64,000 nucleotides of DNA, taken from the NCBI GenBank assembly GCA_030141605.1, contig JAQGDQ010000665.1, forward strand, positions 52,260 to 116,259, read 5' to 3'. Origin of the DNA: Tubiluchus corallicola. Its lineage: Eukaryota; Priapulida; Priapulimorpha; Priapulimorphida; Tubiluchidae. This document shows, piece after piece, positions 1 to 10,943 of the stretch (positions within the stretch are counted from its first letter, which is position 1; each line of letters begins with the position of its first letter). The notes beneath the pieces are model-generated. The model searched no databases, had not been told where the DNA came from, and saw only the letters and a list, made by a program, of their open reading frames with translations. A program made the position numbers and the translations under genes.

Positions 1-261
1 CATCTATCTTGCCAGGGTGTAAACCTAAAACAGATGTCCACACTTTAAAACTGCTTCACTGTGCTTTATTTTAAGTTACTATCGCGAGATCTGCAGAAAA
101 TTATGTAAAAACGATAAGAAAAATGCGTGTACTTATACAAATTAAATAATTTTAAAAATTTGAAACATTTTCCTAATTCTTTTCAACTTTCTAAGTAATT
201 CATTTTATGTTGCTGCTTTGTAGTAATACTGGAACCTAGCTCATTACTAAGCCTTAAACAA

Positions 262-980
262 TAACTTATACAGGACAACGTAGCAATAACTTACATCACA
301 GCAACGTAACAATAACTTACATCACAGCAACGTAACAATAACTTACATCACAGCAACGTAACAATAACGTACATCACAGCAACGTAACAATAACTTACAT
401 CACAACGACGTAACAATAACTTACATCACAGCAACGTAACAATAACGTACATCACAGCAACGTAACAATAACTTACATCACAGCAACGTAACAATAACTT
501 ACATCACAACGACGTAACAATAACTTACATCACAACGACGTAGCAATAACTTATGTCACAACCACGCAGCAATAACTTATAGCACCACAAAGCAGTGATA
601 ACCTACATCACAATAACGTAACGCTAATTTACGTCACAATGACACAGCAATAACTTACGTCACATGGACACAGCAATCATTTATGACAAAACGACATAGC
701 AATAACTTACGTCACAACAATGCAGCAATCATTTATGACAAAATGACATAGCAATAACTTACGTCACAGCAACGTAGCAATAACTTACATCAGAACAACG
801 TAGCAATAACTTACGTCACAATAATGCAACAATAACTTACGTCAGAACAACGTAGCAATAACTTACGTCACAATAATGCAACAATAACTTACGTCACAAC
901 AAAGCAGCGATAACCTACATCACAGTAATGTAACAATAACTTACGTCACAATGACATAGCAATAAGTTAAGTCACGACAA
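262..980. repeat. 26-bp minisatellite, left-edge array
   Basis: Tandem copies of a 26-bp unit of the type ACAATAACTTACATCACAGC plus AACGTA. Copies from about 300 to 540 are nearly identical; those from 540 to 980 are increasingly diverged, with changed spacer words. The unit combines TTAC and GTAA words, so each copy can weakly fold on itself. It probably lies in a downstream intron of ANKS3 (minus strand) or beyond it. Confidence 0.9.
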
Positions 981-983
981 CGT

Positions 984-1195
984 ACCTGCTTCGCTCCTCA
1001 GAGGTAACCCTCTACTCTGCTTGTAGTTGTCGATTAGCGTCACAACTTTGTAACAATAACTTATGTCACGATGACATAGCAATAAGTTAAGTCACGACAA
1101 CGTAGCAATACCTAACGTCACAACAACATACCTGCTTCGCTCCTCAGAGGTAACCCTCTACTCTGCTCGTAGTTGTCGATTAGTGTCACAACTTT
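984..1195. repeat. Two copies of a ~60-bp module inside the degraded array
   Basis: A module starting ACCTGCTTCGCTCCTCAGAG and ending near GTTGTCGATTAG occurs at about 984-1043 and again at about 1131-1188. The copies are separated by more degraded 26-bp units, so this is a higher-order duplication. No coding potential is seen. Confidence 0.8.
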
Positions 1196-2952
1196 AGTGT
1201 GATGGTTCAACAGTGCTAACGACCGTGCGGTATCACCCAGGACAGTTTTGGCATTGACATCCACCCCCTAGAGAAAGTTACGAACAAACTGAGTTCAATC
1301 ACCACTTCAGGTATAAGACAGACTCAGAATCAGTATACTTTTATTTGGGTTCAACATAATCACTGGATGGTTCGTAATAATATTCAACAAAATTCAGAGA
1401 AGGACAGGATGAAGAACATAAAATGCATATTTTAAGGATGATGTCTTCCTTGTTCATCTCACATGTCAGCTCAATTCTAAACTTCATTTTTTATTTATTT
1501 TATAACGAAAACACCAAACAACAATACAATATAGCAAAACACAAAATGATAACACGGTAGAAATAGTTACATTAATTTCATAATAAAAACGACATGGCAT
1601 GATATCTATACAAACTGTTGCTCGCATTATAGTCAGAAGCATTACTTGTGTGACTATAATGCAATTAATGGTGCTGGTGTTAGGGTGCAAAAAGGGAAGG
1701 TAAAAAATGATGCGAATGATAGTGGAGAGTGCAGGAGGTGGGAAGTAGTAGGATTAGGTTAGTGAAATGATGTGAGTGAGAATGAATATGAGAATGCTAT
1801 TAGGACATCGCAAAAATATAATAATAATATTTATGAACAGAAGTACACTATGGGCCAGTCTGTCGCTTACCGTGAATCTGAACATGTGTCACATACTGTA
1901 CAAGCTTAATCTTTAATATGAATATAAGAATGAATGTTTCAAACTTTTCTCGAATCTTTTTGACACCAATATCAGCATGATATATGCTACCATGCAGCAG
2001 AATAATTGTAGTTTTAGCAGATTGCATTTACTAGACATGCGGAATGCATTAAATATTCTTGTATAAAAATCACTCCATTCTGTCTTCAGTGAACTTGTTT
2101 ACCAGACCTGAATTATTGCATCATTTTTTCGGCAGCTATTTTTTATTGATTTTTTTATACACAGCTAGATAAGCAATAATGCAAAACACATTCCGGATGT
2201 CTGGTAACAGCCACTTGTATGCACAGAATAGCAAATTTATGCCTTGATCACACATTAATAATCAATAACGAGCACCCCTTTCATGTAGTGTCCCCTAATC
2301 ATTGGCCGACTCCAATGTGTCGCCTCAACTATCCAGGGAGCAAATGTACAACCCTGGCAGCTGATTACAGGCAATATGTAATGCTCAAAGCGTAATGTGC
2401 TGGTGATTTCATTCCCAGCCCATCCAAGGTACGCTTTACCTCTAGGAGCAGACAGGGGCATTGAAGAAGTGACATGAATTAGCCAGATCCTTTGCTCAAG
2501 AAATGGTACATGATTATAGGAGCCAAAATAAGAATGGAACAGGCAACTCTTGATTCACAAGTAAAGTACGTAAACCACCGAACTGATTGGCTCGAGTTTA
2601 AAGATATGACAGACAACATGACAGAACGCTAAGTATCCATTGCTGCAAAGTTATTATTCTTTATACGAACACAGAATGGAAAGGCTTATTCACTGTTGGC
2701 TGGACTGGCATCTAGCTAGTTATCAAACATAATCCTCTAACACAAAACAATGGACGGATCAAAACGTCCGGTGCCAAATTCGGATCTCAGTTAGGGATCA
2801 GTACAGTAACCAAAACTGCCGACTGAGCATTGAATCTAATAGTCACCAATGCAAACAAAAACTAGCTTTGGTGTTGCTTAACTTTGCTTCACCATGACCA
2901 CTCGGCTACATCCTAACAAAATTAAATGACAATAATAATAGTGTCTGCTTAC
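1196..2952. other. Non-coding stretch, presumed ANKS3 intron or flank
   Basis: No exon could be supported on either strand. A T-rich segment at about 1480-1600 looks like the 3' end of an old retroelement in reverse orientation, but this is weak. I searched the minus strand for the next ANKS3 ankyrin exon, which should continue after the repeat ending at 2953, and did not find it. An open minus frame at 2255-2461 resembles nothing I know and is probably chance. Confidence 0.5.
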
Positions 2953-3034
2953 ACGATGTAGAAAATATTGCACAATAATTTCGTGTCCTTCGGCAGCTGC
3001 CATGATGAACGGCGTCAAACCTTGATGAGGCTCC
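2953..3034 (-). CDS. ANKS3: ANKS3 coding exon 4 (ankyrin repeat)
   Basis: Acceptor TTACAG|GGAG and donor CATCGT|GTAAGC, phases 2 to 0. It encodes EPHQGLTPFIMAAAEGHEII and following residues, corresponding to the human repeat ending GHEIIVQYFLNH. This is the last ANKS3 exon I can find in the window. Confidence 0.9.
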
Positions 3035-6000
3035 CTGTAATTAAGATGCAGGTTACTAAATCCAAACTTCAATAAAAACAATATTAGGAAGCGGAACTAA
3101 CAATTTTGTTACCAATCTTTCACCATAAGTGTGTACTACATCAGAACTGAACTGAAAGGTACAGCGCCCGCCTATTTTCCATGCAATGCATTTCTGAGAT
3201 AAAGGCCTTGCATCCATATATATATATGAACTGAAAGGTACAGCACCTATTTTCCATGCAATGCATTTCTGAGATAAATGCCTTGCATCATATATATCAT
3301 ATATGCATCATATATGGATGCAATGCCTTTATCTCAGAAATGCGTTGCATGGAAAATAGGCGCTGTACCCTTCAGTTCAATTCTATAGAAACTATATATA
3401 AATATAGTTTATTAGTTCCACGTATTACATACATGTTGAACAATATCAAAACTTTATAACAGTATCAAGGCTTAAACAATGTAGATGGGAGCTTAAAAAG
3501 TGAGAATACTTGTGCAAAGTACCAGGAGTCTGCGGAAAAAGAAAAAAAGATAAAAATACTGAAAGTACAGATGTAATGTTTCCTATTAGCAGATTATGTA
3601 TTTTCATATGCAACACCTGGCAATAATTATTTTTCTTGAGGAAATTTAACATTTAATATTTTTTGCTATAATCTTGTGCATAATTTCTTGCAATTATGTT
3701 GTTTATAATTATAACTAGTTCCTAACATAAATGATATGTACATAAGATTAGTAAAACTGGTTTACCTAGACTCATACATGTTTAAGGTTTACACACTCAG
3801 GTGTTCAGATCCGTCTTACGGTGCATTCAGCGCAACTAGCGAGTTTTCTTGTCAAGTTAACATGCCGAGTAACTAGCAAGTGTGTTCAGACATACCGAGT
3901 AACTAGCAAGTGTTCAGACATGTCGAGTAATTAGCAAGTGTGTTCAGACTAAAGAGCAAAACATGATGCAAGTTACTCTCCAACAAAAAGTGAAACCTGA
4001 AACTTATTCCTCTGTTCACTGCGAAAAGTGTCAAGAGTAACTCGTCGAGGCGTTCACACTAGACAGTAAATCAACTCGCAGTAACTGTCAGAGAGCTCGC
4101 AATAACTTGCCAACAGTAACACGCAAAGCAGTTCACAGTTTGCTGTGAGAGAGAGAACTCGCAGCAGAATGTGCCGTCAGACTGGAACATTTTTCTTTCT
4201 CAAGCTACAATTCAACAGCCTAAACGTTTTACATACTGCTCTGCATAAGCAGACAAGTTTATTGTACCTATTACACATACGTACGTACGTATTATGTACA
4301 TATTACACGTATGTACGTATGTATTATGTACGTATTACACGTACGTACGTATGTATTATGTACGTATTACACGTATGTATTATGTATGTATTACACGTAT
4401 GTACGTATGTATTATGTACGTATTACACGTACGTACGTATTATGTACCTATTAGACATACGTATGTACGTATCATGTACGTATTACACATACGTACGTAT
4501 GTATTATGTACGTATTACACATACGTACGTACGTATTACACATACTTACACTGCATCAGTGTTCACTCCGTTGTCCAAGAGAAATTTCACAAAGTTCTGA
4601 TGACCAGAACTGGTAGCATGGAACATGGCCGTCCAGCCTTTCATATCTCGTGCTTCCAAAATAGCACCAGCCTGTAAAATACATAAAACCATTAATTTCA
4701 TTATATAAAATACACAACAATAATTTCCTAGTAAAATACATATAAACATAAATTGAGACTGAGAAGAGGAATGACCAGGCCTCGGCACCATTCTGAACTG
4801 AGGTTGCCAAGCACCAGTGACCAGGGATGTGCAATGCTGATAATTGCACTTTCGGTTAAGTTTCAGTTTCGGCGAAATTTATTAAGTTTCTTAGCCGAAA
4901 CTGCGGATAATTTTTGGTAGCATTTTCTCGAGGTTTTACTAGTATTTATCCAATTTACCTTTTCTTTTCTCCCAGAAGACAAAAGCCGCTGAAAAATCTT
5001 GGCTAAATTAGTTCAAATAAAGCAAAAATTTCGTTTGCATTTTGTGATTTGCTTTTCACAGCAATGAGGTGTATCTTCAGTGATGACGACTGTGAAGTTT
5101 TAATGTCTCCAGGCCCAATCAAACAAAATATCAAACCATGTTTGAATTTACTTGAGCAAAATCACGTTTAATTTTACAATTTATGAAATATAAGCAACAA
5201 AATATCTACAAAATAAAATCTCTTTGTTTTAATGAAGCATTATGTTCTTTAAATGTTGATCATCAAAGATACTTAAATCCAGAAACATTATAACACATGT
5301 TCTGAGATAAGCCACTCCATCAAATTTGAGGTTCTATACTATAAAACTTCCTTCTCCTTTTTGTATCGGATTTTTTTATCTCTAATTTTACACCACTGCA
5401 AAAAAAGCAAACAAACAAAAACAAAATATTTGCCTAATTTTAGAATTTTTTTCAGTTTTAATAGTCCTCAGTTTTGCAAAAATTTTTCGGTATCGATTTC
5501 CTATGTTTCACAAATTTCGGTTTCGGTTTGCAAATTCAGTTTCGGTAACATCCCTGCCCGTGACCACTCGGCTATTTCTCGAAGTCCTTTCCTCGAAAAC
5601 GTAAACAACTACGTTACCTGCAGCAAAAAATATCCGACACTTTCATTACCACAGCTGGCAGCCAGCATCAACGGCGTGCAACCTTTATCATTCTTCATGT
5701 TGACGTCAACTCCGGCGTCTAAGAGAAGATTAACCACGTTGTCATGCCCGATGTAACAAGCGTACATCAATGCCGTCCATCCGCCCTTATTCTTTCTATT
5801 GAGACCAGCTGCAGACCTAAATACAGAAGAGGCAAATTGTTGTGTTTTGTTTCTCTCGGAAGGCTCGTAGAGAAAACCGGAAAACACTCCGTCAAATTAA
5901 ACTAGTTTATTAAGCGAGAATTCTACAACACAAAAGTATGAAGGAACGTGAAATGTTTACACTAAACGTGAAAATCTGGAAAACGTTTGAATGTATCTGA

Positions 6001-6490
6001 AAATACAAGGATACAAGAGAATGTGTAAGTGGCATCCGTGCGAAATCTGCGTGTCTTGTAAGCGGCCTGCTTCGCCTTATTTAGGGTGCCCGAGAAACTT
6101 CCAGAAGTTTTGTTCCAGAATATTCTAGGTAATGTAGTTTACAATATCTTAGAGCATTCTTTATTCTGCACCAATGTTTACACAACCATCCAGTTTTCCT
6201 TTGATCAATCACACAAACCTGATCATCAAAAACACCTATTCAAAACAAACAAGCTAATTTATGTAGTGATGCACACACATTAAATGCAAGTAATGAAACT
6301 CTTACTTGGCAAGTTGGCCATTTACAACGTCGTAACTGCCCAGGCTAGCAGCAGTGTGCAGATCGAAAGAAATCGGATCAAAATTCTCCGCCTCCACATA
6401 GCAGGGTCCTTTCCATACAGATAAACTTCGATCCAGTAACTCTGACTCGCTAGCTTCATCAGATGCTTCATATAAATAATCGTTGAACAT
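2953..6490 (-). CDS. ANKS3: ANKS3 orthologue, 5' four coding exons (partial)
   Basis: Ankyrin repeat and SAM domain protein 3. In vertebrates it is a ciliary scaffold that binds NEK8, ANKS6 and BICC1. Four exons on the minus strand, complement(6306..6490), (5618..5816), (4550..4671) and (2953..3034), join with matching phases (2, 0, 2, 0) into 196 codons. The first residues, around SDEASESELLDRSLS, match the human N-terminus (SDEASEPELLNRSLS), and the ankyrin repeats follow in the same order, for example GGWTALMYACYIGHD and AAAEGHEIIVQYFL. The ATG at 6490 has an in-frame stop just upstream. The remaining ankyrin repeat, linker, SAM domain and coiled coil are missing and must lie left of the window. 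Orthology is well supported by motif order; splice sites are inferred. Confidence 0.93.
3151..3385. repeat. Direct plus inverted repeat (hairpin-like) in ANKS3 intron 3
   Basis: A ~60-bp module (TGAACTGAAAGGTACAGC ... GCATTTCTGAGATAAAGGCC) occurs twice in direct orientation at about 3151-3214 and 3229-3290, then once inverted at about 3319-3381, around an AT-rich ATATATCATATATGCATC core. The RNA or single strand could form a long stem. Related sequence recurs near 28560-28650 and 62217-62290, so this is a mobile, foldback-type repeat. Confidence 0.8.
3815..4165. mobile_element. MITE family J, copy 1
   Basis: Short modules of the type CGAGTAACTAGCAAGTGTG and GTAACTGTCAGAGAG are repeated, with TIR-like ends around TTCAG.GCAACTAGCGAG on the left and the inverse on the right. 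The same words, in the opposite sense, build the larger element at 27128-27905. No coding sequence. Confidence 0.65.
4270..4545. repeat. ACGT-rich ~32-bp minisatellite abutting the ANKS3 exon 3 donor
   Basis: Tandem arrangement of words such as TACGTACGTATGTATTATG and TACGTATTACAC. The array is rich in self-complementary ACGT and TACGTA and reaches to within a few bases of the exon 3 5' splice site (minus strand). It gives long spurious Tyr/Val/Cys-rich frames on the plus strand. Confidence 0.9.
4550..4671 (-). CDS. ANKS3: ANKS3 coding exon 3 (ankyrin repeat)
   Basis: Acceptor TTTACAG|GCT and donor GCAGT|GTAAGT, phases 0 to 2. It encodes an ankyrin repeat with GWTAMFHATSSGHQNFVKFL, matching GWTALFHCTSAGHQ in human. 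The donor is followed immediately by the ACGT-rich tandem repeat at 4270-4545. Confidence 0.92.
4822..5556. mobile_element. hAT-like non-autonomous element, family B, copy 1
   Basis: The TIRs are CAGGGATGTGCAA on the left and TAACATCCCTG on the right. Flanking 8-bp sequences CCAGTGAC and CCCGTGAC differ by one base and fit a hAT target-site duplication. The interior is AT-rich with repeated TTTCGGTTTCGG words near both ends. No transposase is seen. Inserted in ANKS3 intron 2; related copies lie at 47038-47612, 19560-19775 and 25262-25460. Confidence 0.85.
5618..5816 (-). CDS. ANKS3: ANKS3 coding exon 2 (ankyrin repeats)
   Basis: Acceptor TTTAG|G and donor CTGCAG|GTAACG, phases 2 to 0. It encodes the repeat around GGWTALMYACYIGHDNVVNL and the next one with TPLMLAASCGNESVGYFLLQ, both very close to the vertebrate protein. 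An alternative acceptor a few bases further in (CTGCAG) would break the frame and was not chosen. Confidence 0.92.
5817..6305. other. ANKS3 intron 1
   Basis: 489-bp intron between coding exons 1 and 2. No repeat family or second gene was recognised in it. Confidence 0.7.
6306..6490 (-). CDS. ANKS3: ANKS3 coding exon 1
   Basis: Begins at ATG 6490 and ends at the donor AA|GTAAGA, phase 2. It encodes the acidic N-terminus and the start of the first ankyrin repeat (FDLHTAASLGSYDVV). A TAA lies in frame three codons upstream of the ATG, which fixes the start if there is no further splicing. Confidence 0.92.
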
Positions 6491-6959
6491 CGTCTCTTAC
6501 ACTCTCTACGGCGTTCTCATATCAATGTTGTACCTTTAAAGTGGAAACTTTGGGTTGGGGTAATTTGATCGTCTTTATTTGATATTAATTTAAGACCTAG
6601 ATGCAAGAGCTATCTATCAGATGACAGAAAAAAACCAAGATTCCACGTTTAAATCAACGATAACTTAGACAAGAGAGTCAGAAAGTAAACCTGGAAACAT
6701 ATAGAAAAATAATATGCAGGGATTTACCTATTTGTGCCGTCGCTCGCACGTATGTTGTTTCGTTTATTATCACGGTATTACTTTCCATAATTTAAATTAC
6801 TCTAGTGAGGCATAAAGTCAATAAAAGCAAAATTTTTCCTGACATTTACCCTTTCTATTTCCCAATTTCACTCTAGTTTTCGTTTGTTTCTTTAAATTCT
6901 TTATACACAGTTCTCTTTTTGCTATATGAAAAACTGTTTATAATTCTACTCACAAAACC

Positions 6960-7045
6960 GAATAAATAAGTCTTTCGCCGTCCATGATGAAACAACCGCA
7001 CAACAGAAATTCGCGCAGCGACCGCGCTCTTTCACTTTTTCGAAA
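6960..7045 (-). promoter_or_regulatory. Possible ANKS3 promoter or 5' exon
   Basis: A small CpG-rich patch (TTCGCGCAGCGACCGCGC on the plus strand) stands out in AT-rich DNA about 0.5 kb upstream of the ANKS3 ATG. On the minus strand it contains ATGGACGGCGAAAG and then a strong donor-like TTTT|GTGAGT. This could be a 5' exon carrying a short upstream reading frame. No acceptor that joins it in frame to the ANKS3 start was found, so a coding role is unlikely. Confidence 0.35.
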
Positions 7046-7339
7046 TTTTTGTTGAGCATGGTGCACTTTCTGTGCTTTTAGGTCCTTTGCAAATGATTTG
7101 TAAAAAATGACCTAATAACGAAAACTGTCATTATATGATTTCTTTGTATATTCACTTGTTCCAAATTAATGTTATTATTAAAAACAAGATTAAAAATTTA
7201 CAATAGTACATTTTAAATGAGAACCAAAAGACCTGCTAACATACAATCAAGTTGCAGTAATTAGTAACGATACAAAAGTTGCACAGGCTTTAAATGATGT
7301 GCATTATTCGTTACTTTTAAGGGGTGTTGTTTAGTTTAT

Positions 7340-7510
7340 GCCAGACAGTTTAGAGTTTGATACAGCGGGCCTTGTCATACCAAAGACTTTAAAAATAGTT
7401 CCTGATGTTGCCCTGCCTGGGTATTTAAGGTAAAAGTGGGGTAAAAATAGTATCTGTTATGTAATTGTAGATTGTTGTTCACAGTCGGCCCAAAAGTTCT
7501 TTGAGTAAAG
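7340..7510 (+). mobile_element. tRNA-derived SINE, diverged copy
   Basis: Shares the core GTCATACCAAAGACTTTAAA, then TGCCCTGCCTG and GGTAAAAGTGGGGTAA, with the better-preserved minus-strand copy at 16041-16280. The tRNA head is damaged here (GACAGTTTAGAGTTTGATAC). The body resembles the broadly distributed animal SINEs with a conserved central domain (possibly MetaSINE type); that assignment is from memory. Confidence 0.7.
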
Positions 7511-8718
7511 AGAATGTTTAATTGATTTATAATTAATACTCAATCTATTAGCACATTCATTGAAACACGACTCTCAGTTCTCAGAATGCAGATGGCAGAA
7601 TATTGATGAAGCCCAGTTGCTAGGTAGAACTTGCCAAGATTACATGCCTAAATAAGGGTGACACAGTTTGATGTGCAGAGACCTACTGCGCATCCATAGG
7701 GTTAACAAAACCAGCCGTACTCTGAGCCGGCATCTGAGAGAGGGTTACAGTCTTGATCACTCAACACTAGGTTGTATCTGCAATGTTTATTTTGATTATA
7801 TATATTTAATGATTGTAGAATTTTATAAATTGAAACGTTACGCTTTTGGCATACCTTCTTGGCTATTCAAGCGTATACGAATGCACCACCTTAAGCAGTA
7901 ATCAACAGCAGCTATAGACAGTTCATAGAGCAACTACAAACTTTACTTTACTCTTTGTGGCTTATATTAATTGTCCATCAAAAAAGCTTACTTTAAATAA
8001 CGATTATTATTACAGTATTACATAAGATCACAAAATTTTTTAAAACTTGCTAGCCAAATGCTAAACAAAATTAAAGCTTTCTAAAATAACATATCTACAG
8101 TAAGCATTGTTTTGCCTTGCATTACTATTTTTATCAGAGAGTGGAAAAATTGGTTTAACCACCTCCGTTGCAACACTTTAATCCGTATAATTATACTTCA
8201 TTTGAACCCATGATAAGAACATTATGGACGTATACACACAATCAGCATGTCAGCTTTTCAAGATGCCAGCTTGTTTAATAATTGTTTTAAGCAATCTGTT
8301 TCAATGTTGTTTTTATTCAATTTTATTAGGTATTTTTTCTTAAAATCATTATGGCGTCATTAAAGTCTTATGGTGTCATTAAATTGTATTTTGTCCGAGT
8401 TTTTGTTTATTACTGGATTTGCTTGTAACCTTCAAATGAAATAATGGATCACTGATCTTAGTTTTAGTGTCTTTAATGATATTTTTAAATAAAGTGATTT
8501 TTGTATACCTTAATGATATTTTTAAATAAAGTGATTTTTGTATACCTTAAACAGATACTTTCTTGTTGCGCCAGAGAATGTCAGACGTTTGAAGGTGAGA
8601 CATACATGGAACTGCATCCTGATCAAAAGAGATACTCTTCTTTTAAACATGAAAATCCTACATAGACTATATCGAGTTATCTTTTTAGACTGAGGTACCC
8701 ACAAAAAACTGTGGCACC
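7511..8718. other. Intergenic region between ANKS3 and KRI1
   Basis: AT-rich, no supported gene. A 37-bp unit (TAATGATATTTTTAAATAAA ...) is present twice in tandem at 8474-8547. The rest shows no clear element. Confidence 0.6.
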
Positions 8719-8724
8719 TTTATT
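8719..8724 (-). promoter_or_regulatory. Candidate KRI1 polyadenylation signal
   Basis: TTTATT on the plus strand is AATAAA on the minus strand, about 225 bases downstream of the KRI1 stop. It is the first canonical hexamer after the stop, so it is a reasonable candidate, but usage is unknown. Confidence 0.4.
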
Positions 8725-8948
8725 TAGTTGCACTATCTAGAAAGAAAAGTTGCCACAAAAATATGCAGCCACTTTTTTGTAATGTGCAAGCATAAAACAC
8801 CATAACGTACGTACTCAAAGCTTGAGTCTGACAAAATAAACTATATTTAGATATGTATTGGCATAACACTAGTTTACAATAATTACAAATTTACAATTTC
8901 TGGCATTTTTTTTATAATGTTAGACTGTATGTTTGACTGTGAATTATT

Positions 8949-10943
8949 TTACAGCACCTTGAATTTGTTTTTGTACTTCTTTGGATTGAGCCCATAAGCT
9001 TTTAATCGGTCAGCTGTCATCACTTTTTCAAATGATTTCTTTTTAACTTTTCGTTTTGTTCGTTTGTTTTTTGGCTGAAAGTTGCTATCTTGACCCAGAC
9101 CATCATTCTTAGACACATCATCATTCGGCTTTGACAACCGAGCCATTTTACAAACTGATTCTGCCCTTTCAGTTCTTGTTTCTTTGGAACTGCCTGCTTT
9201 CAACGGCTCATCATTACCATGTGCAAATGATACATCATCACTGCCATGAGCAGAACTGTCAAAACCACCTGCTTTCTTCTTTCGCCGTCTTCTTTTTCTC
9301 GGAACATCCGGGTTTTCGGTCTCCTCAGAGTGATATAAACTAGGCAATATTCTAGATCTTTTCTGCTCATTCTGTGCTTTTTTGGAGAAAGCCTGCAAAT
9401 CGTATCGCTCCTCATCCTCTGTTCGATATTGACATGTTTTCTTTACGGATGCCCAAGCGTTTAGTTCTTTGTCCTTTGCATTTAAAACGTCGCTTACCGA
9501 AAGTCCAAAATCATTAGGTAAGACATCTCTATATTTGAAACGGCAAGGCTGATCTCCAATCACATCTTCAAAGTCTAGCCGGTAAAACTCGTTAAAGTAC
9601 TCGTCAAAAGATTTTGTTTGTGGATTGAAGAGGGGTTTTGATTTTTTTACTGCCTCCATAAACTTTGACGACTTTTGCGAGTCCTTCTTCATAATATGTT
9701 GTGAAATGTCATCTTGCCATGATGTTCTCTGTGTGTCACTAATTGTACTGATGCTAGCAGCTGCCTCATCTTCATCGTCTTCGCTGCCTCTTGCCTCATG
9801 CAGGTTTTCATCAGATTTTATGCTAACATTCCAATTATCCCAGTTAACTTCATCGTCATCCTCATCAGGGAAAACAGGTTTAGTGTCAGCTTCCTCTACA
9901 TCATAAAAATCCTCATTGAAAATCTTTTTCATCATCTCATCATGATACGCAGGGTCAAAGTCATTATCTAGGTCTTTTTCGGTTACGGCAAGTTCTTCAG
10001 CACCAATCACTTTTTTTAATTTGTCCATCTTCTCCAGAATTTCATTTTTCTTCAGTAATTTAAGCTGCTTTAACTCTTCTTTCACTTTGTCTTTTTCTTT
10101 TGCTTTTCTAACTTTTCTTTCTTTTCGCTTTTCGCCACGTTGGTCTTGTTTGCGACGCAATGAATCTTTTGTTGTTCTCGGAAATGTCTTGATAAATTCC
10201 GAATCAGGTTCCTCAAACCGAAAGTTATACTTATGTTCAAACTGCTCTTGCTTTTCTACTGCTGCTTCGTCATCAGACAAATCTGGCTCATCGGCTACTA
10301 TTTCTTCATACGTCGGTAATTCGTCATCGCTATGTTCAACGTAACGCTTGTTTAATAAAAAATCCTTCAAAAAAGCTTCGCCTTCATCGAGGTCAGGCTT
10401 ATTCCAATATTCTTTCAAGTACTGCAAGTCTGTTCCCATTTCTTTATCACTCATTTCCTGTTTTGCACCTTTTAACCACTGTCTATAATCGTCTTCTTCT
10501 TTTTTGAGTTCTGCTTTTGACTTATGTCTGACAGATAACAGATCTTCACCACCATCTTCGTCATCAGACTCCATAACAGCAGCAAAGCTTTTCTTTATTG
10601 CAGCTTGTTCCTCTACATAACTTGGAGACTCTGGACGAGTATTACTAACAGTAGACTCACATTCACTGTCGCTCGACCAGCCTTCATTTTCTATAATTGC
10701 TTTTCTTTCATAATCTTTGATGTATATGGGTCTTTCTGTGCTTTTATGTACTTTAGATTTATTACTGTCTTCATCTTCACTGGAATGACTGCTGAAAAAC
10801 TTTTCATTTTTATCGTACACTTTCGGGTCCTTGCTTTTTAGCATCGACAGAGCTCGGAAAAAATCTTTTTCCACTTGTGGAGTTAGAGCTTCCGCATCAT
10901 CATCTTCGTCTTCAGAGTCCGACTCATCACTTTCGTTATCGAC
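8949..10943 (-). CDS. KRI1: KRI1 exon 2 (terminal)
   Basis: Acceptor TTCTTTACAG|GTCGAT, phase 0, ending at TAA. It carries residues 63-726. The first residues form an acidic run (VDNESDESDSEDEDDD) like the Ser/Asp/Glu block of other KRI1 proteins. Confidence 0.95.
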   Translation of the reverse strand, partial: VDNESDESDSEDEDDDAEALTPQVEKDFFRALSMLKSKDPKVYDKNEKFFSSHSSEDEDSNKSKVHKSTERPIYIKDYERKAIIENEGWSSDSECESTVSNTRPESPSYVEEQAAIKKSFAAVMESDDEDGGEDLLSVRHKSKAELKKEEDDYRQWLKGAKQEMSDKEMGTDLQYLKEYWNKPDLDEGEAFLKDFLLNKRYVEHSDDELPTYEEIVADEPDLSDDEAAVEKQEQFEHKYNFRFEEPDSEFIKTFPRTTKDSLRRKQDQRGEKRKERKVRKAKEKDKVKEELKQLKLLKKNEILEKMDKLKKVIGAEELAVTEKDLDNDFDPAYHDEMMKKIFNEDFYDVEEADTKPVFPDEDDDEVNWDNWNVSIKSDENLHEARGSEDDEDEAAASISTISDTQRTSWQDDISQHIMKKDSQKSSKFMEAVKKSKPLFNPQTKSFDEYFNEFYRLDFEDVIGDQPCRFKYRDVLPNDFGLSVSDVLNAKDKELNAWASVKKTCQYRTEDEERYDLQAFSKKAQNEQKRSRILPSLYHSEETENPDVPRKRRRRKKKAGGFDSSAHGSDDVSFAHGNDEPLKAGSSKETRTERAESVCKMARLSKPNDDVSKNDGLGQDSNFQPKNKRTKRKVKKKSFEKVMTADRLKAYGLNPKKYKNKFKVL

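Noticed and set aside
2255-2461. Minus-strand frame as the next ANKS3 exon
   Set aside because: It does not resemble the expected ankyrin continuation and lacks suitable splice sites in phase.
4145-4677. Tyr/Val/Cys-rich plus-strand frames of 127-151 residues
   Set aside because: They translate the ACGT-type tandem repeat and run antisense into ANKS3 exon 3.
9131-10841. Several plus-strand frames of 70-107 residues
   Set aside because: Antisense shadows of the KRI1 exon; KRI1 explains the sequence fully.
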